64,000 nucleotides of DNA from Colius striatus (Eukaryota > Chordata > Aves > Coliiformes > Coliidae). The notes beneath the pieces are model-generated. The model saw only the letters and a program-made list of their open reading frames with translations. It did no database searches and had not been told where the DNA came from. The stretch is from assembly GCF_028858725.1 (NCBI RefSeq), contig NC_084774.1, forward strand, positions 1,080,001 through 1,144,000, written 5' to 3'. This document shows, in pieces, positions 34,604-46,140 of this stretch. Each line of letters begins with the position of its first letter. The stretch's first letter is position 1. A program made the position numbers and the translations under genes.

Positions 34604-35382
34604 ATCAACAGAGAGCATTTGCACAAAGACAAGGATGCCTCTGCCAGCAGCTGAGTGAGTGGAGCACTCTGACATCCCTCTTATCAAAGGCCAGTCACTG
34701 TGCAGAGGATGCTCCCCCATGCTGCTGGGACACGATTTCCCTGAGACAGGGACATCCCTAAGGATTTCACAGCTCAATTGTAAGATTAGTCATGGGAAAG
34801 ATGGAGGGAGAAAAACCAGCCCCACAGGGAGTGTTTGACAGGGGCATTTCTCCCGTGTGCTTTCAAGATCTTTCTCTATTTTCACATAGTTGTTTTTGAC
34901 TATAGGCCTCAAATAGTTGATACCCACTCTCTTTTCTTTCAAGGTCCCCTGAAATGCTCTGCTCTGCTCCTTTGACCTTCCTCCTTGTCTTGTTCAGAGT
35001 ATCTACACAGCCACAGCCATTTCCATAGCTACACCTTGAATGCAGAGGGGTCCAGAAGTGTGAGCTTTGGTTCCTATGGCTCTTAAAGGAAACGGGCCCT
35101 TGGAATGGAATGCATTTCTATTTACTTGTCTGTTGAGTTGATTTCACTTGATAGTTGAGGATCTCTGAAGGAAAAGTGGAAAGGACCTGTCCAGATTATA
35201 CTGACCACCCACAGAGCTGTAGTCACCCTGTGGATGCAGCCCAGCAGGATCAAGCAGCTCCATCATCAGAACACACTGCCAGACAACAGGCTGAAAATGA
35301 GCTGGGGAAGCACAGCATCTGGGTGATGACTCTGGCAGGAATGTCAGGAAGGGGAGGAGCTTACACAGACCAACACAAACTA
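34604..35382. other. FOXJ1-like 3' flank; no other gene recognised
   Basis: No further exon. The stretch up to the retroviral insertion probably includes the 3' UTR of the FOXJ1-like gene; no clear polyadenylation signal stands out. Confidence 0.4.
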
Positions 35383-35668
35383 TTGTAGTGGTGCAGGCTG
35401 TATTCATTCAAAGATGTAGAGAAGCTGGGTAATGCACATGCAGAGACATACACAGGCAACACAGTACAACCAACAGACTTGAGTCAAAGCCACCCTTCCT
35501 TGGCTGGCTACCTCCTTATATGCTGCTTCTGCCCATGTGATCAGCCAGGGCCCAACTGAACACCTTGCAGCACCTGTTTGTGATAATTGGAGTAGCTTGC
35601 CAGCTGCATTAACTTGTCCCTACCATCTTTATTCAAGCTGGCTGCTCCAAGCCACATTTGTGCCTACA
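35383..35668 (-). repeat. LTR at left end of inverted ERV
   Basis: Inverted copy of 39662-39949, here running from tgtagtgg at the outer edge to tgcctaca at the inner edge. The adjoining polypyrimidine (ccccccttttt, 35671-35690) is the complement of the polypurine tract, which makes this a 3' LTR. Confidence 0.88.
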
Positions 35669-35914
35669 ATTCCCCCCTTTTTCCTTTTTGGACCAGCCAA
35701 CCTTCAGCAGCACATTTCAAAATTAAAGGTACAAGAAGAAAACATCAATATTGTTACCCATGGCCATGAGTTTACAACAAAAGGTCAATAACAGCTCCAC
35801 TGCTGAACAATACAACACAGAAATCCATCAACTCAAACAGAATGTGCTGTGTGTTGCTAGGAGGGACGCACACTGGCGACAAGGGATGAGTTCTCTGTGC
35901 TTCCACTGAGGTTT

Positions 35915-37558
35915 CTATTCACTGAATGTACTTTCAGACTTTTGTTTCACTTCTTTAGCATGCTGATCTGTCAGCTGGAAATATCTCTTCATCCGTAGAA
36001 AACACACCATTTCTGCTTTCAAGTTTCCATTGGCTGTCCTGTGAAGTTCTCCAGGTCTTTGAATGTGATGCAGATTGCTGGAGGAATTTGCAGCAGCCAC
36101 AGCTGACAGGTTTTCCATTTCAACAGGGTGATGGGTTGAGGGTGGATCACTTGGTTCTTTCCTCAAGATTGTTTTCTCCATTGCTCTTACAGTCATTAAG
36201 GCCTTTCGGTTGATATGCCTTGATCCACGTTGCTGGAATCCACCAGGGACCTTGCTCTGTAACGCCACAAGCGCAGCCTCTTCCCCACGGGAACAGATCT
36301 GCAGGCCCTTGCCACTCTCCAGTAGTGGGATTCTTACACCAAACTTTAGGTTTGTCAGCAAGCTCCAAATCCCGACTCATTTGGGCAAAGTGTGTCAATG
36401 CTGGTGCTTCATTCCGGTTTGCCACAGTTCTGAGATGATTCCCTGTAGAAAGGGCTTTCATGAGTCTGTCTTGAGGGCTCATCCCCTCTTCCCCCGTTTT
36501 CTGTTTCTCTATCAGCCCCTTTAGAGCTTGGTGAGTACGTTCGATCGTGGCTTGACCAGTAGAGTTCCCTGGGATCCCAGTGGTGTGTCTGACACCCCAT
36601 AAGTTCAGAAACTCACATGTTCCACTGGCTCTATATCCCCAGCCATTGTCAGTTTTCTCTCTCGTGGAACACCAAGGACTGCAAAGCAACTCCTCCAGTG
36701 TCTTATGACGCCTCGAGCCCTGTCCCTCGTTAAGGCTCTGGCCCAAACCATGGCCCAATAGGTATCAATAGTGACATGTATTGGTTTAAATCGTCTAAAG
36801 GGAGCACAGACTGTGACAGCCCATTGCCATGTTCCTCATGGTGCCAGATCCCTGGGGTTGACTCCTGCTCCTAGGCCGATTTGATTCTAGCCTGCAGGGC
36901 ATGTGGAAACAATACCCTGAGCGTCCCATGTGGTCAGGTCAAACTGCTTTGCCAGCATTTTCACACCTTGGTGAAAGAAGTCGTGTGATCTGTGGGACTG
37001 AGAAAATGTGTCAGTTCTTGGCCCCATAGGTGTCAATAAAGGAGCTGCCAATATCTTGTCACCAATTTCATTGCCAACTGATGGGCCATCTCTTAAGCCC
37101 CAATGGCTTCCAATATGTCCAGGGTCATACAGTCAGGCCTGTAACGGGTGCTGTTGACCTCACTGGCACATCTTCCATTTGAAATTGATCAGAAAACTAT
37201 TTATGGGCTGGATAATGATTATTTGTAGTCCCTGGATGAGACAACAAGGCCACTGTAATTCATCAGACTGCTGCAGTGCCCAGGTCAAGAACTCATCTGT
37301 GAGAGGAACGAAAATGACGTCTGCCTCAATCCCTGCTGTTGCCAGCAGACGTTTCCTGCCCTTAACTATTATTTTCACAATGGCCTCTGGTCTCGTGGTG
37401 ATTGTTTTTGGCAAATTCTATGGCAAAAACATCCGCTCCAGGATGCTCAATGGGTCTCTCGCTCCTGAATCCCATTGCATCAAGAGTGCCATTCCATGCT
37501 GGTTTGGACTGATCACAGCAACGTTAACTGACAAGTCAGGATCATATCAGTGACTGTA
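35915..37558 (-). pseudogene. ERV pol 3' part: RNase H and integrase, plus env remnant (left arm)
   Basis: On the minus strand: RNase H region at about 37558-37160, then integrase, open from 36758 to 36147, with NSTGQATIERTHQALKGL of the core and GEWQGPADLF of the C-terminal domain. Next comes a heavily deleted env remnant toward the LTR. Integrase is cut at its 5' side and RNase H carries stops. This arm retains about 530 bp (36416-36942) lost from the right arm. Confidence 0.8.
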
Positions 37559-38309
37559 TTCCATGGACTGGTGGATGGCTCAATATGACCTTTTTCTAAT
37601 TGTCCATTTACCAATTCATGCATCTGGCTGAGCTTTTCTTTGCTCAGCGGCCATTGATCAAGCCAGGCTGGTTTACCTGTGCGCCAGGGTAACTTCAGGA
37701 TTGGTCGCCCATCAATGGCCGCCACAATTTTTATTGTCCCTAAAAAATCAGGGAAGTGGTGGCTGTTACACGATCTAAGAGCTGTTAACGCAGTGATGCA
37801 GGACATGGGTGCTTTACAGCCAGAATTCACTGGATTCATGTGTGGATTCATGTCACACTGATGTTGCCTGGGCACTGGCACCTCTGCACAGAAAATCCCC
37901 TCGTGTTTTATTTTACCATTATAGGGATGACATCCTGAGTGCAGGAAAAGACCTGCAGCAGCATCAGATTCTGCCAGCAGTGAAGCGACAGTTGGGCATC
38001 TCCGGGTTGGTGATCGCGCCAGAGAAGGTACAAGTGCACGCCTCGTGGCAATGCTTAGGTCACATTATCACCAGGGCACGCATTTATCCTCAGAAGGTGG
38101 CAATTAAACCAGAAATTGCTCATTGAACAGACGTTCAGAAGCTGACAGGTGATATCCAATGGGCACAAACCACATGTGGTGTCACGAATGAGGCTCTTGC
38201 GCCACTAACGCCTTTGCTAAAGGCTCAGCAGAGGCTGACAGTGCGCGGGAACTGTCCCGGCAGCAAATACCAGCGATAGAAAAGACAGGAAACACGACAG
38301 TCAATAACT
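37559..38309. pseudogene. ERV reverse transcriptase pieces in opposite orientations
   Basis: 37559-37722 encodes on the minus strand the start of reverse transcriptase ([27 protein letters not shown]). From about 37722 the plus strand takes over with [20 protein letters not shown], the YRDD active-site box at about 37917 and the thumb. The strand switch falls just where the two segments would be adjacent in a normal protein, so the inversion point is inside the RT gene. Stops interrupt the plus part. Confidence 0.8.
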
Positions 38310-39500
38310 ACAGTCACTGATATGATCCTGACTTGTCAGTTAACGTTGCTGTGATCAGTCCAAACCAGCATGGAATGGCACTCTTGATGCAATGGGATTC
38401 AGGAGCGAGAGACCCATTGAGCATCCTGGAGCGGATGTTTTTGCCATAGAATTTGCCAAAAACAATCACCACGAGACCAGAGGCCATTGTGAAAATAATA
38501 GTTAAGGGCAGGAAACGTCTGCTGGCAACAGCAGGGATTGAGGCAGACGTCATTTTCGTTCCTCTCACAAATGAGTTCTTGACCTGGGCACTGCAGCAGT
38601 CTGATGAATTACAGTGGCCTTGTTGTCTCATCCAGGGACTACAAATAATCATTATCCAGCCCATAAATAGTTTTCTGATCAATTTCAAATGAAAGATGGG
38701 CCAGTGAGATCAACAGCACCCGTTACAGGCCTGACTGTATGACCCTGGACATATTGGAAGCCATTGGGGCTTAAGAGATGGCCCATCAGTTGGCAATGAA
38801 ATTGGTGACAAGATATTGGCAGCTCCTTTATTGACACCTGTGGGGCCAAGAACTGACACATTTTCTCAGTCCCACACGACTTCTTTCACCAAGGTGTGAA
38901 AATGCTGGCAAAGCGGAATGAAGCACCAGTATTAACACACTTTGCCCAAATGAGTCGGGATTTGGAGCTTGCTGACAAACCTAAAGTTTGGTGTAAGAAT
39001 CCCACTACTGGAGAGTGGCAAGGGCCTGCAGATCTGTTCCCGTAGGGAAGAGGCTGCGCTTGTGGCGTTACAGAGCAAGGTCCCCGGTGGATTCCAGCAA
39101 CGTGGATCAAGGCACATCAACCAAAAGGCCTTAATGACTGTAAGAGCAATGGAGAAAACAATCTTGAGGAAAGAACCAAGTGATCCATCCTCAACCCATC
39201 ACCCTGCTGAAATGGAAAACCTGTCAGCTGTGGCTGCTGCAAATTCCTCCAGCAATCTGCATCACATTCAAAGGCCTGGAGAACTTCACAGGACGGCCAA
39301 TGGAAACTTGAAAGCAGAAATGGTGTGTTTTCTACGGATGAAGAGATATTTCCAGCTCACAGATCAGCATGCTAAAGAAGTGAAACAAAAGTCTGAAACT
39401 ACATTCAGTGAAGAGAAACCTCAGTGGAAGCACAGAGAACTCATCCCTTGTCGCCAGTGTGCGTCCCTCCTAGCAACACACAGCACATTCTGTTTGAGTT
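38310..39500 (+). pseudogene. ERV pol 3' part and env remnant (right arm)
   Basis: Inverted copy of the left arm: RNase H segment (38453-38692), then a jump across the deletion at about 38910 that joins gtgtgaaaatgctggcaaag to cggaatgaagcaccag. The integrase C-terminal segment has a stop where the left arm has an open codon (tag at about 39043). An env remnant follows to 39500. Confidence 0.8.
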
Positions 39501-39661
39501 GATGGATTTCTGTGTTGTATTGTTCAGCAGTGGAGCTGTTATTGACCTTTTGTTGTAAACTCATGGCCATGGGTAACAACATTGATGTTTTCTTCTTGTA
39601 CCCTTAATTTTGAAATGTGCTGCTGAAGGCTGGCTGGTCCAAAAAGGAAAAAGGGGGGAAT

Positions 39662-39949
39662 TGTAGGCACAAATGTGGCTTGGAGCAGCCAGCTTGAATA
39701 AAGATGGTAGGGACAAGTTAATGCAGCTGGCAAGCTACTCCAATCATCACAAACAGGTGCTGCAAGGTGTTCAATTGGGCCCTGGTTGATCACATGGGCA
39801 GAAGCAGCATATAAGGAGGTAGCCAGCCAAGGAAGGGAGGCTTTGAGTCAATTCTGTTGGTTGTACTGTGTTGCCTGTGTACGTCTCTGCATGTGCATTA
39901 CCCAGCTTCTCTACATCTTTGAATGAATACAGCCTGCACCACTACAACA
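39662..39949 (+). repeat. LTR at right end of inverted ERV
   Basis: Begins TGTAGGCAC immediately after the polypurine tract (aaaaaggaaaaaggggggaa, 39641-39660) and ends CACTACAACA. Contains a TATA-like atataagg near 39810. About 288 bp. Confidence 0.88.
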
Positions 39950-40833
39950 CAGACCCCTCCACATCTCTTTCAAGGCTGCAAGCTGCCCCCGTTTCCTGCC
40001 TTCTCTTGGTCACACAGAAAGCACAAGTTTGGACATAGCAGTGTCACTGATCACAGCCCAGAGGGGCAGCAGCAGAGCTACGGGACGGGCTAACGCAGCT
40101 CAAATGGGGATCTGATCATGAGCTCTGTGCCAGTCCCCTCCTGAGTCACAGCACAGTAAAGAGAGGAAAACACACTGTCGTTCACACCCAGTCTTCAGCC
40201 CAAACAGCACCTTAAGTCAGCCTTTGGATCTGCAAGATGAAGCCTCTGACGGCTTCAGATCCCAGGTTCAATATTGACAGAGAACCTGCCAAGAGCATTT
40301 TCCCCATAGGGAACAAAATCCAGAACAAACCTTCTCTTACCTTGCAGGCCACTGCTCCCATCAAACACACCATCAGGCTGCTGCAGCAGCTCAGCCTAAA
40401 CTAAAACCCAGCAGCACCAGCAGTGCAGCAGGCCTGCTAAAATGTTTGTCCCCATCTTTCTTCTAAGCCCCACTTCAGTACTGAAGCATTGAAGCACTTC
40501 AGAGGCCTGTGGAACACAGGAGCACGGCACCATCCTTCCCATCAATGTTAACAAATGCAACATTTGCATTTATGTGGAACACAAATGCTCCCAAGTAACA
40601 TTCCCCAAGGCTTTCAGGGGAAGTCTGGTTGGGATCCCATCTGCCTCAAGGGATCCCATTCCAATTAAAAACACGACTTCAATAACATTTGCTCTTGCTT
40701 CCTGAGGAAAGGGCAGTGTCCACAAAGCCTTCCAATAGGGCTAACATTGCATTTCAAAGAGAGCACAGCAGAATGAGAAAGAACTGCAATCCAATCCAAG
40801 ATAGAAGAAGAGACACATCTTCTACCCACTGAC
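39950..40833. other. No gene recognised
   Basis: Ordinary sequence between the ERV and the orphan exon. Nothing supported. Confidence 0.4.
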
Positions 40834-40950
40834 CTTGAGACACTTGATCAGATCCCAGTGTGCAAGGAGTTCAGAGCAAAGGAGTTTCAGTGCGTGATCC
40901 CCACGGGCATCGTTGTGTGCCAACACATCAGGTGACCACTCCTCTACATT
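40834..40950 (-). CDS. Orphan exon candidate, weakly ankyrin-like
   Basis: On the minus strand a strong polypyrimidine acceptor (ttccccctcttgcag) precedes 117 bp, exactly 39 codons in phase 0, followed by donor CAAG|gtcagt. The peptide includes VEEWSPDVLAHNDARG and LLAHWDLIKCLK. The G-D-x-A-L-x-L...D-L-I-K-x-L spacing resembles an ankyrin repeat, weakly. I cannot assign it to a gene. It lies on the same strand as the AKAP1-like gene but does not match AKAP1. Confidence 0.45.
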
Positions 40951-41254
40951 CTGCAAGAGGGGGAAGGAAAGAGAGTGAATGTGCTCATCCCTTGGACAAT
41001 GACAGTTCCATCTCTGACACATCCACAAGGGCAGAATTAGAGTGCTGACACAGCTCCATCCCTTGGGCTGCTTTTAACTTCTTCCAATCCACATCACCAA
41101 TGCAGAGTCCAAGTTACTCATCAGTATTTGACAATTCACGCTGAAGAAGTTCCCATTGCAAACAAACAGCAGGGACCGACCCTGACAGCCTTGTTCCTTG
41201 CCCAGTGCTGATGTCACAGAGCTCAGGATGCCTCTGGTGGAAGCACAGACTTCA

Positions 41255-41740
41255 CCTAACCCTAACCAAGCCCAAACCTGTACAGGATCCTGACCCTCAC
41301 CCAGACAGAACCGTAAATATACACGACTGAAGTGAACCTGGAAATCAAACCTCAACAGGGTCTTAAACACCAGCTTAAACCTTACATGTCTCTGACATCA
41401 CCTAACACTGAACCAGCCCGAAACCCAGCAGTGCTTGAAGCATGCACCATTCATAGCCCTAAATGGGCAGGATTTGAACTCAGCCTAACCTAGCTCAAGC
41501 CCCAAAATCCTAAGCTAGTCCTAACCCTACATATACAGGAGTTCAATTCATCCTAAACTAGCCCAAATCCCAGGGGCGGTGCAAACCCAGGCCTAACCTT
41601 AAAGAGATAGATTTAACCTCATCCTGACCCAGTCCAAATCCCAATGAGACTTCAACCCAGTCCTATCCCTGACAGGATTTAACCTAAAGCCCAGCAGGGC
41701 TCTAAGCCCAACACAGCTGTAACGCTCACCCAAGGGGATG
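41255..41740 (+). repeat. Degenerate telomere-like repeat
   Basis: Many cctaacc / aaccctaa / taacctt words with spacer words cccaaa(t)ccc and agcccaaac, without strict periodicity. It looks like an old (CCCTAA)n-derived or telomere-like minisatellite, not a fresh telomere. Confidence 0.5.
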
Positions 41741-44284
41741 CTCAGCAGCCGGGGTTGTGTCTCCACTCAGGCTCAGCCCCAGTTTAGGGAGTGTCGCAGC
41801 CCAGCTCAGGCCTCATCCCCTCATCTGCTGTGACTCCCTCCTTACCAGGCTGTCTCTCCTCCTCCAAAGGCTCCACCTCTTTCAGGAACTCCTGCCATTG
41901 TCACTGCAGCATTGTCCATTGTTCCTGGGACAATGCTGATGCTGATGCTGTGTCCCAGGCAGGCAGCTCCTGGAAGTGTTTGGCTCTGAGGTGAGCAGGG
42001 ACACTGTGATGCCTGAGGGGGGCTTTGTGGGGATGGGATGATCTTCAGAGGGATGAGGTGCAGCTGGAGGGAAGCCCATAAAGCCACATTTGGGGTCAAA
42101 CCACTTTCCCCACAGACTGCTGTCCCAGCCAGACACCCTCTGTTTGAGGCAACACCCACAGCACCAAATCGCCAGGGAACATCTGGTACTAGGCCAGCTC
42201 CTTGGGGCTGCAGAGCCTGCTGATCAAGAGCTCCAGCTCCTCTCCTCTGGACTCCTCTTCATTTTGGCCATCAGGCTCTCCCTGGCTTCCTTCAGGATCC
42301 TTGAGGAGGAAACAGAAAACTGCACATGCAGGTGACAGACTGAGCACCTGATCAGATGGGATGAGGAGATAGTTGCTCTACCAGCACATTGAGGAAAGAG
42401 ACATTTGGTTTGTTGGGCCGTATTCTGATCCCCCAGTTCTAGAAAGTGTCTGAGGAGCTGTGGAGGAACGGTTGAGGGAGCATGGACATGGATCCCGGGG
42501 TATAATGCTCGGCCTGCTGGGGCAAGGCAGCCTGGGCTCTAGTTCTATGGATTTGGTGCACGACCAAGAGCAGAGTAAGGGCCGTGATTAAAGTAGTTGC
42601 TGCCACGTAGGCAGCAGGCTGCGTTCTGTTCACTCAGGGTCGGGCTGTCCTTGGCTAAAAGTGGTAAACAACTTTGAGGAAGGAGAATGTGAACCATGGA
42701 GCAGCTGCTTATGGCAGAAACCGCAAGTGGGATGCACATGAAAAGGTGACCTTGTGTTGAATGACCGATCAGCTGCTGTTGCTGGGCTGGCTTGGAGCCT
42801 GTATTGTCTATAAGGTGAAGTCTGTTTGTAATAAAGTGAACATTTCTGCTGTCCCTCACATTGAGTAGAGCTGGATTTCTTCCCACCCAGCTGAGAGTCG
42901 CATCCTGGGCTGAGAGCCGCAACCTCCGCGGCAAGGAACAAGAGCTACAGCCACATCTCCTGCACGGCCCCCACTCCCTGCCCCAGCCTGACATTGCCTG
43001 CTTGGATGTGACCCAGCAGGAACCTGCAGAGGCTTTCAGGAGGACTGAGCTGCTGAGAGGTGGCTGTTGTTCCTCCCTGCTCCGGGAGCTTTGCTCAAGG
43101 TGCAGACGTGCCCTCCAACCCTGCTGGGAGGGATGGAGCTTTCTCCTGCAGGCGTGGGAGCTGGGACTCACTTTGTGTTCCTTCATGGGTGACTCTCCTG
43201 ACATCCCAGATGCTCTTTTGCGTGCTTACAATGCAAAGGAACTTGGTTCATCCAAAAGACCTCTCAGAGGAGCTGCCTTCTCAGACGAGGCCTCTGCAAG
43301 TGTTCTTTCACACACCCCAGTGACTTGGGCCAGAGAATTACAGTAGCAAAGGCCACAGGGAAATGCTTTGGATGAGCAACACACAGGGTGTGTGGGCACT
43401 CTCTGTGGATACTCTCTGGGTGCACTGGCTGTGCAGGATCTGAGCAGGGACACAGCAATACGAGGTGGCAGCCACGTGCATGTCTCTCACCCATTCCAGC
43501 ACCACAGGATGACAGCCTCCAAAGACTTGACAGGCTCCTGCCTACACTTCCCATGCCCCACACAACAGGGCTCATCTACTCATTTAGCACTCATGCTCTG
43601 TGTTAAAGAGCACCCTGACACAGGTCCCATGCCAGCACTCATTCCATGAAAGCCTGGTGGGGAGCAGACTTTGCTGAGCAGACAAAAGCTGAGAGCAGAA
43701 ACACTGAGGCCATATGCAAATGAGAGGGCAGCTGTCCCAGCCAGGGCAGCAGGACAAGCTGCAGACTGGCAAATATCACTCAGCCTCACCATCTTCTCCC
43801 CGCTTTTTCATACAGGGCACTCAGAGAGAAAATGGGGAGCTCTGCCAGAGACACATCAATTCTCTGCACTTGGATAGAGAGGCTGAGTTTGGCAGCTGCA
43901 GTGCAGGAAGAATTAAGTACTCTATGGGGAGCCTATGTGACTTGCACAAGTATTTGCATCCTTTGGTGTATTGCAACTGTGCTCTTGTACAAACACCTTG
44001 AAACATGGGCTTTGGCTGCTGCCCTGCTGCCTCCCTCTGTGTCATTGTCTGTGTCCTATGATTGGGACTTTGATCACTACATTCTTCTAGTTCTAAAAGC
44101 ATTTCTCTCTCCCCTGTTGCTGAGCCAAACATCCTGCCTGCACTAACAACAGCAGCCTAAAGGCCAGCTCACACTTCAGCCAGCTCAAGGACATCTCCTG
44201 CTTTCCATCCACACAAATGTGCACTTGCTTTTGGGGAGGCACAATCCTGAGCTGGAGAAAACCAGACAGTGACACTGCAAGGCA
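41741..44284. other. No gene confidently recognised
   Basis: Short ORFs only. On the minus strand at 42439-42633 a 64-codon ORF starts with a signal-anchor-like stretch (AATTLITALTLLLVV), which could be an env or leader remnant, but nothing else supports it. Confidence 0.35.
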
Positions 44285-44773
44285 GTGTAATGGAAAAGGT
44301 CGTGTTGGTTAATCAAATCATGACAGAACAGTTGTGCAAGGAACCGTTTAAAGTCATTGTAAAAGTCTGGTAAAACTTTAACCGTAAAGCTTCTACAATG
44401 TGCACAGGAGCAGTTGGCTGAGATGCTTACAGGAGCTACAATAGGTTGTGCATGAGCTGATAAGGGCCAAGAGAAGAGTTCATGAGCAGGCCACTAGAGG
44501 AAGACTACTGACTTCATCCCAGCGACCACCCTACAACCACCAGGAGGCAGAAGAAGACCCCCTAGTCACAAGATGAGCACATGCGCAGAGTGCACCAGGG
44601 AGCGATGCACCCGACTGATCAGGACTGTATCAAGGGACTGTGATACGGGAGGGGGCTCGTGAGTCGTTGGTGAGCAGCGTCTCCCGGCCGCCCAGCGCTG
44701 TTTTGCTTATTTGCCGCTTGCTTAATAAATTTGATCCATGAGTCACTTAAATTGGCCAGTGAACTCTATCACA
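44285..44773 (+). mobile_element. Probable solo LTR
   Basis: Starts TGTAATGG, ends CTATCACA (TGT...ACA), about 489 bp, with a late aataaa signal (about 44724) after a GC-rich cgtctcccggccgcccagcg stretch, as in retroviral R/U5. No internal coding sequence on either side. A clean target-site duplication was not seen. Confidence 0.55.
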
Positions 44774-45885
44774 GCAATTTACAACAATTGCTACAGTCCC
44801 CTGTGAAAACACAGCATGTCTCGATACTGCACCAGTGCTCTGTGACATCATAGAATATCTATGTACTGGAAGGGGGCTGTGTGACATCATAGAACATCTT
44901 GGAAATGCAACAGTGCTCCGTGAAATCACAGCACTGAAGGACACTGCAGCGGGGATCTGTGATGTGACAGCACCACTGGGCACTGCAACAGTGCTCTGTG
45001 ACATCACAGATAATGTGGGCACTGCAACGTGATTGTGTAACACAACAGCATGTCTGGGCTTCCTAGAGGGGCTGTGTGACATGACAGCACATCTGGGCAC
45101 TTCAATAGTGCTCTGTGACATCAAAGAATGTCTGGGGACTGTAGCAGTGCTCCGTGAAATCACTGCACTGCAGGACACGTCAGCGGGATTCTGTGACGTC
45201 ACATCACCACTGGGCACTGCAACAGAGCTCTGTGACATTACAAGACATCTGGGCACTCCATCACTGCTCTGATATATAATACCATATCTGGGCGCTGCAA
45301 TAGTGCTCTGTGACATCACAGGACGTCTGGGCACAGTAGCACTACTCTGTCACTTCACATAATATCTGGGCACTGAAACGGGACTTTGTGGCATCACAGC
45401 ACATGTGAGCACTGCAGCAGTATTGTATGACATCAGAGAACATCTTGGCACTCCAACAGTGCTCTGTGACATCATAGCATATTTAGGCACTGGAAGGGGG
45501 GGTGTGTGACATCAGAGAATATCTTGGATCTGCAACAGTGCTGTATGACATCATATCACAATTGCACATTGCTACAGTGGTCAGTGAAAACACAGCATAT
45601 GTCGACACTGCAGCAGTGCTCTGTGAAATCACAGCACTCCAGGACACTGCAGCGGGAGTCTGTGACGTCACATCACCACTGGGCACTGCAAGAGTGCTCT
45701 GTGTCATTACAAGACATCTGGAGACTCCATCACTGTTCTGATATATAGTGGCATATCTGGGCACTGCAATAGTTCTCTGTGACATCAGAGGATGTCTGAG
45801 CACTGTAGCAGTGCTCTGTGACTTCATGTAATATCTGGGCTCTGAAACAGGACTTTGTGGCATCACAGCACATGTGGGCTGCTGG
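44774..45885 (+). repeat. Minisatellite with CRE-like palindrome in each unit
   Basis: Diverged units of about 45-52 bp built on ctgggcactgcaacagtgct followed by ctgtgacatcac. About 22 units. Each carries TGACATCA or a variant, one base from the cAMP response element; two copies are the perfect TGACGTCA (45194-45201 and 45663-45670), 469 bp apart in matching context, which indicates a higher-order repeat of about 235/469 bp. Confidence 0.88.
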
Positions 45886-46140
45886 TGGTGCAAGCAGTAG
45901 GAACAGTGAGAGAAACAACCATGCGGACTCCAAGGTCAGTGATGAAAGAGAGGAGGAGGTGTGCTGGAGCAGAGACTCCCCTGCATTCTATGGAGAGACC
46001 TGGTGCAGCTGAGGTTTATTTTCATTTCTTTAAAGACCCAGCATCGGCGGTAGACACTCATTTTGATACTGAGCCCGTATCAGGGGCAGAGACTCATTTT
46101 GATACTGACCCCGTATCAGTATCAGCACAGGGAGAGGAGC
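45886..46140 (+). mobile_element. LTR-family fragment (third copy)
   Basis: Matches, in plus orientation, the middle of the LTRs at 51106-52064 and 60930-61620: gtaggaacagtgagag, gctggagcagagactcccct, and the short tandem words ggggcagagactcattttga. Truncated at both ends, starting directly at the minisatellite. Confidence 0.75.

Larger units (their letters stand above)
35383..39949. mobile_element. Endogenous retrovirus built as two inverted 3' halves
   Basis: Two arms, 35383-37558 (coding on minus) and 38310-39949 (coding on plus), are inverted copies around a 751-bp spacer. Each arm reads outward RNase H, integrase, a short env remnant, polypurine tract, LTR. Both outer ends are therefore 3' LTRs with the U5 side facing the host, unlike a normal provirus. 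Pol similarity (reverse transcriptase with YRDD in place of YMDD, integrase C-terminus with WIPATWIK) points to the alpha/beta-retrovirus group of class II ERVs. Frames are broken by stops and deletions in both arms. No matching short target-site duplication is apparent. Confidence 0.88.

Noticed and set aside
38314..38692. ORFs on opposite strands at the two ERV arms as separate genes
   Set aside because: They are shadows of the same pol segment in inverted copies.
44774..45885. Possible CRISPR-like array
   Set aside because: Regular short repeats, but the units diverge continuously without conserved repeat plus unique spacers, and the DNA is vertebrate.
44747..45893. 195- and 136-codon minus-strand ORFs in the minisatellite
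   Set aside because: They translate the repeat unit in one phase.
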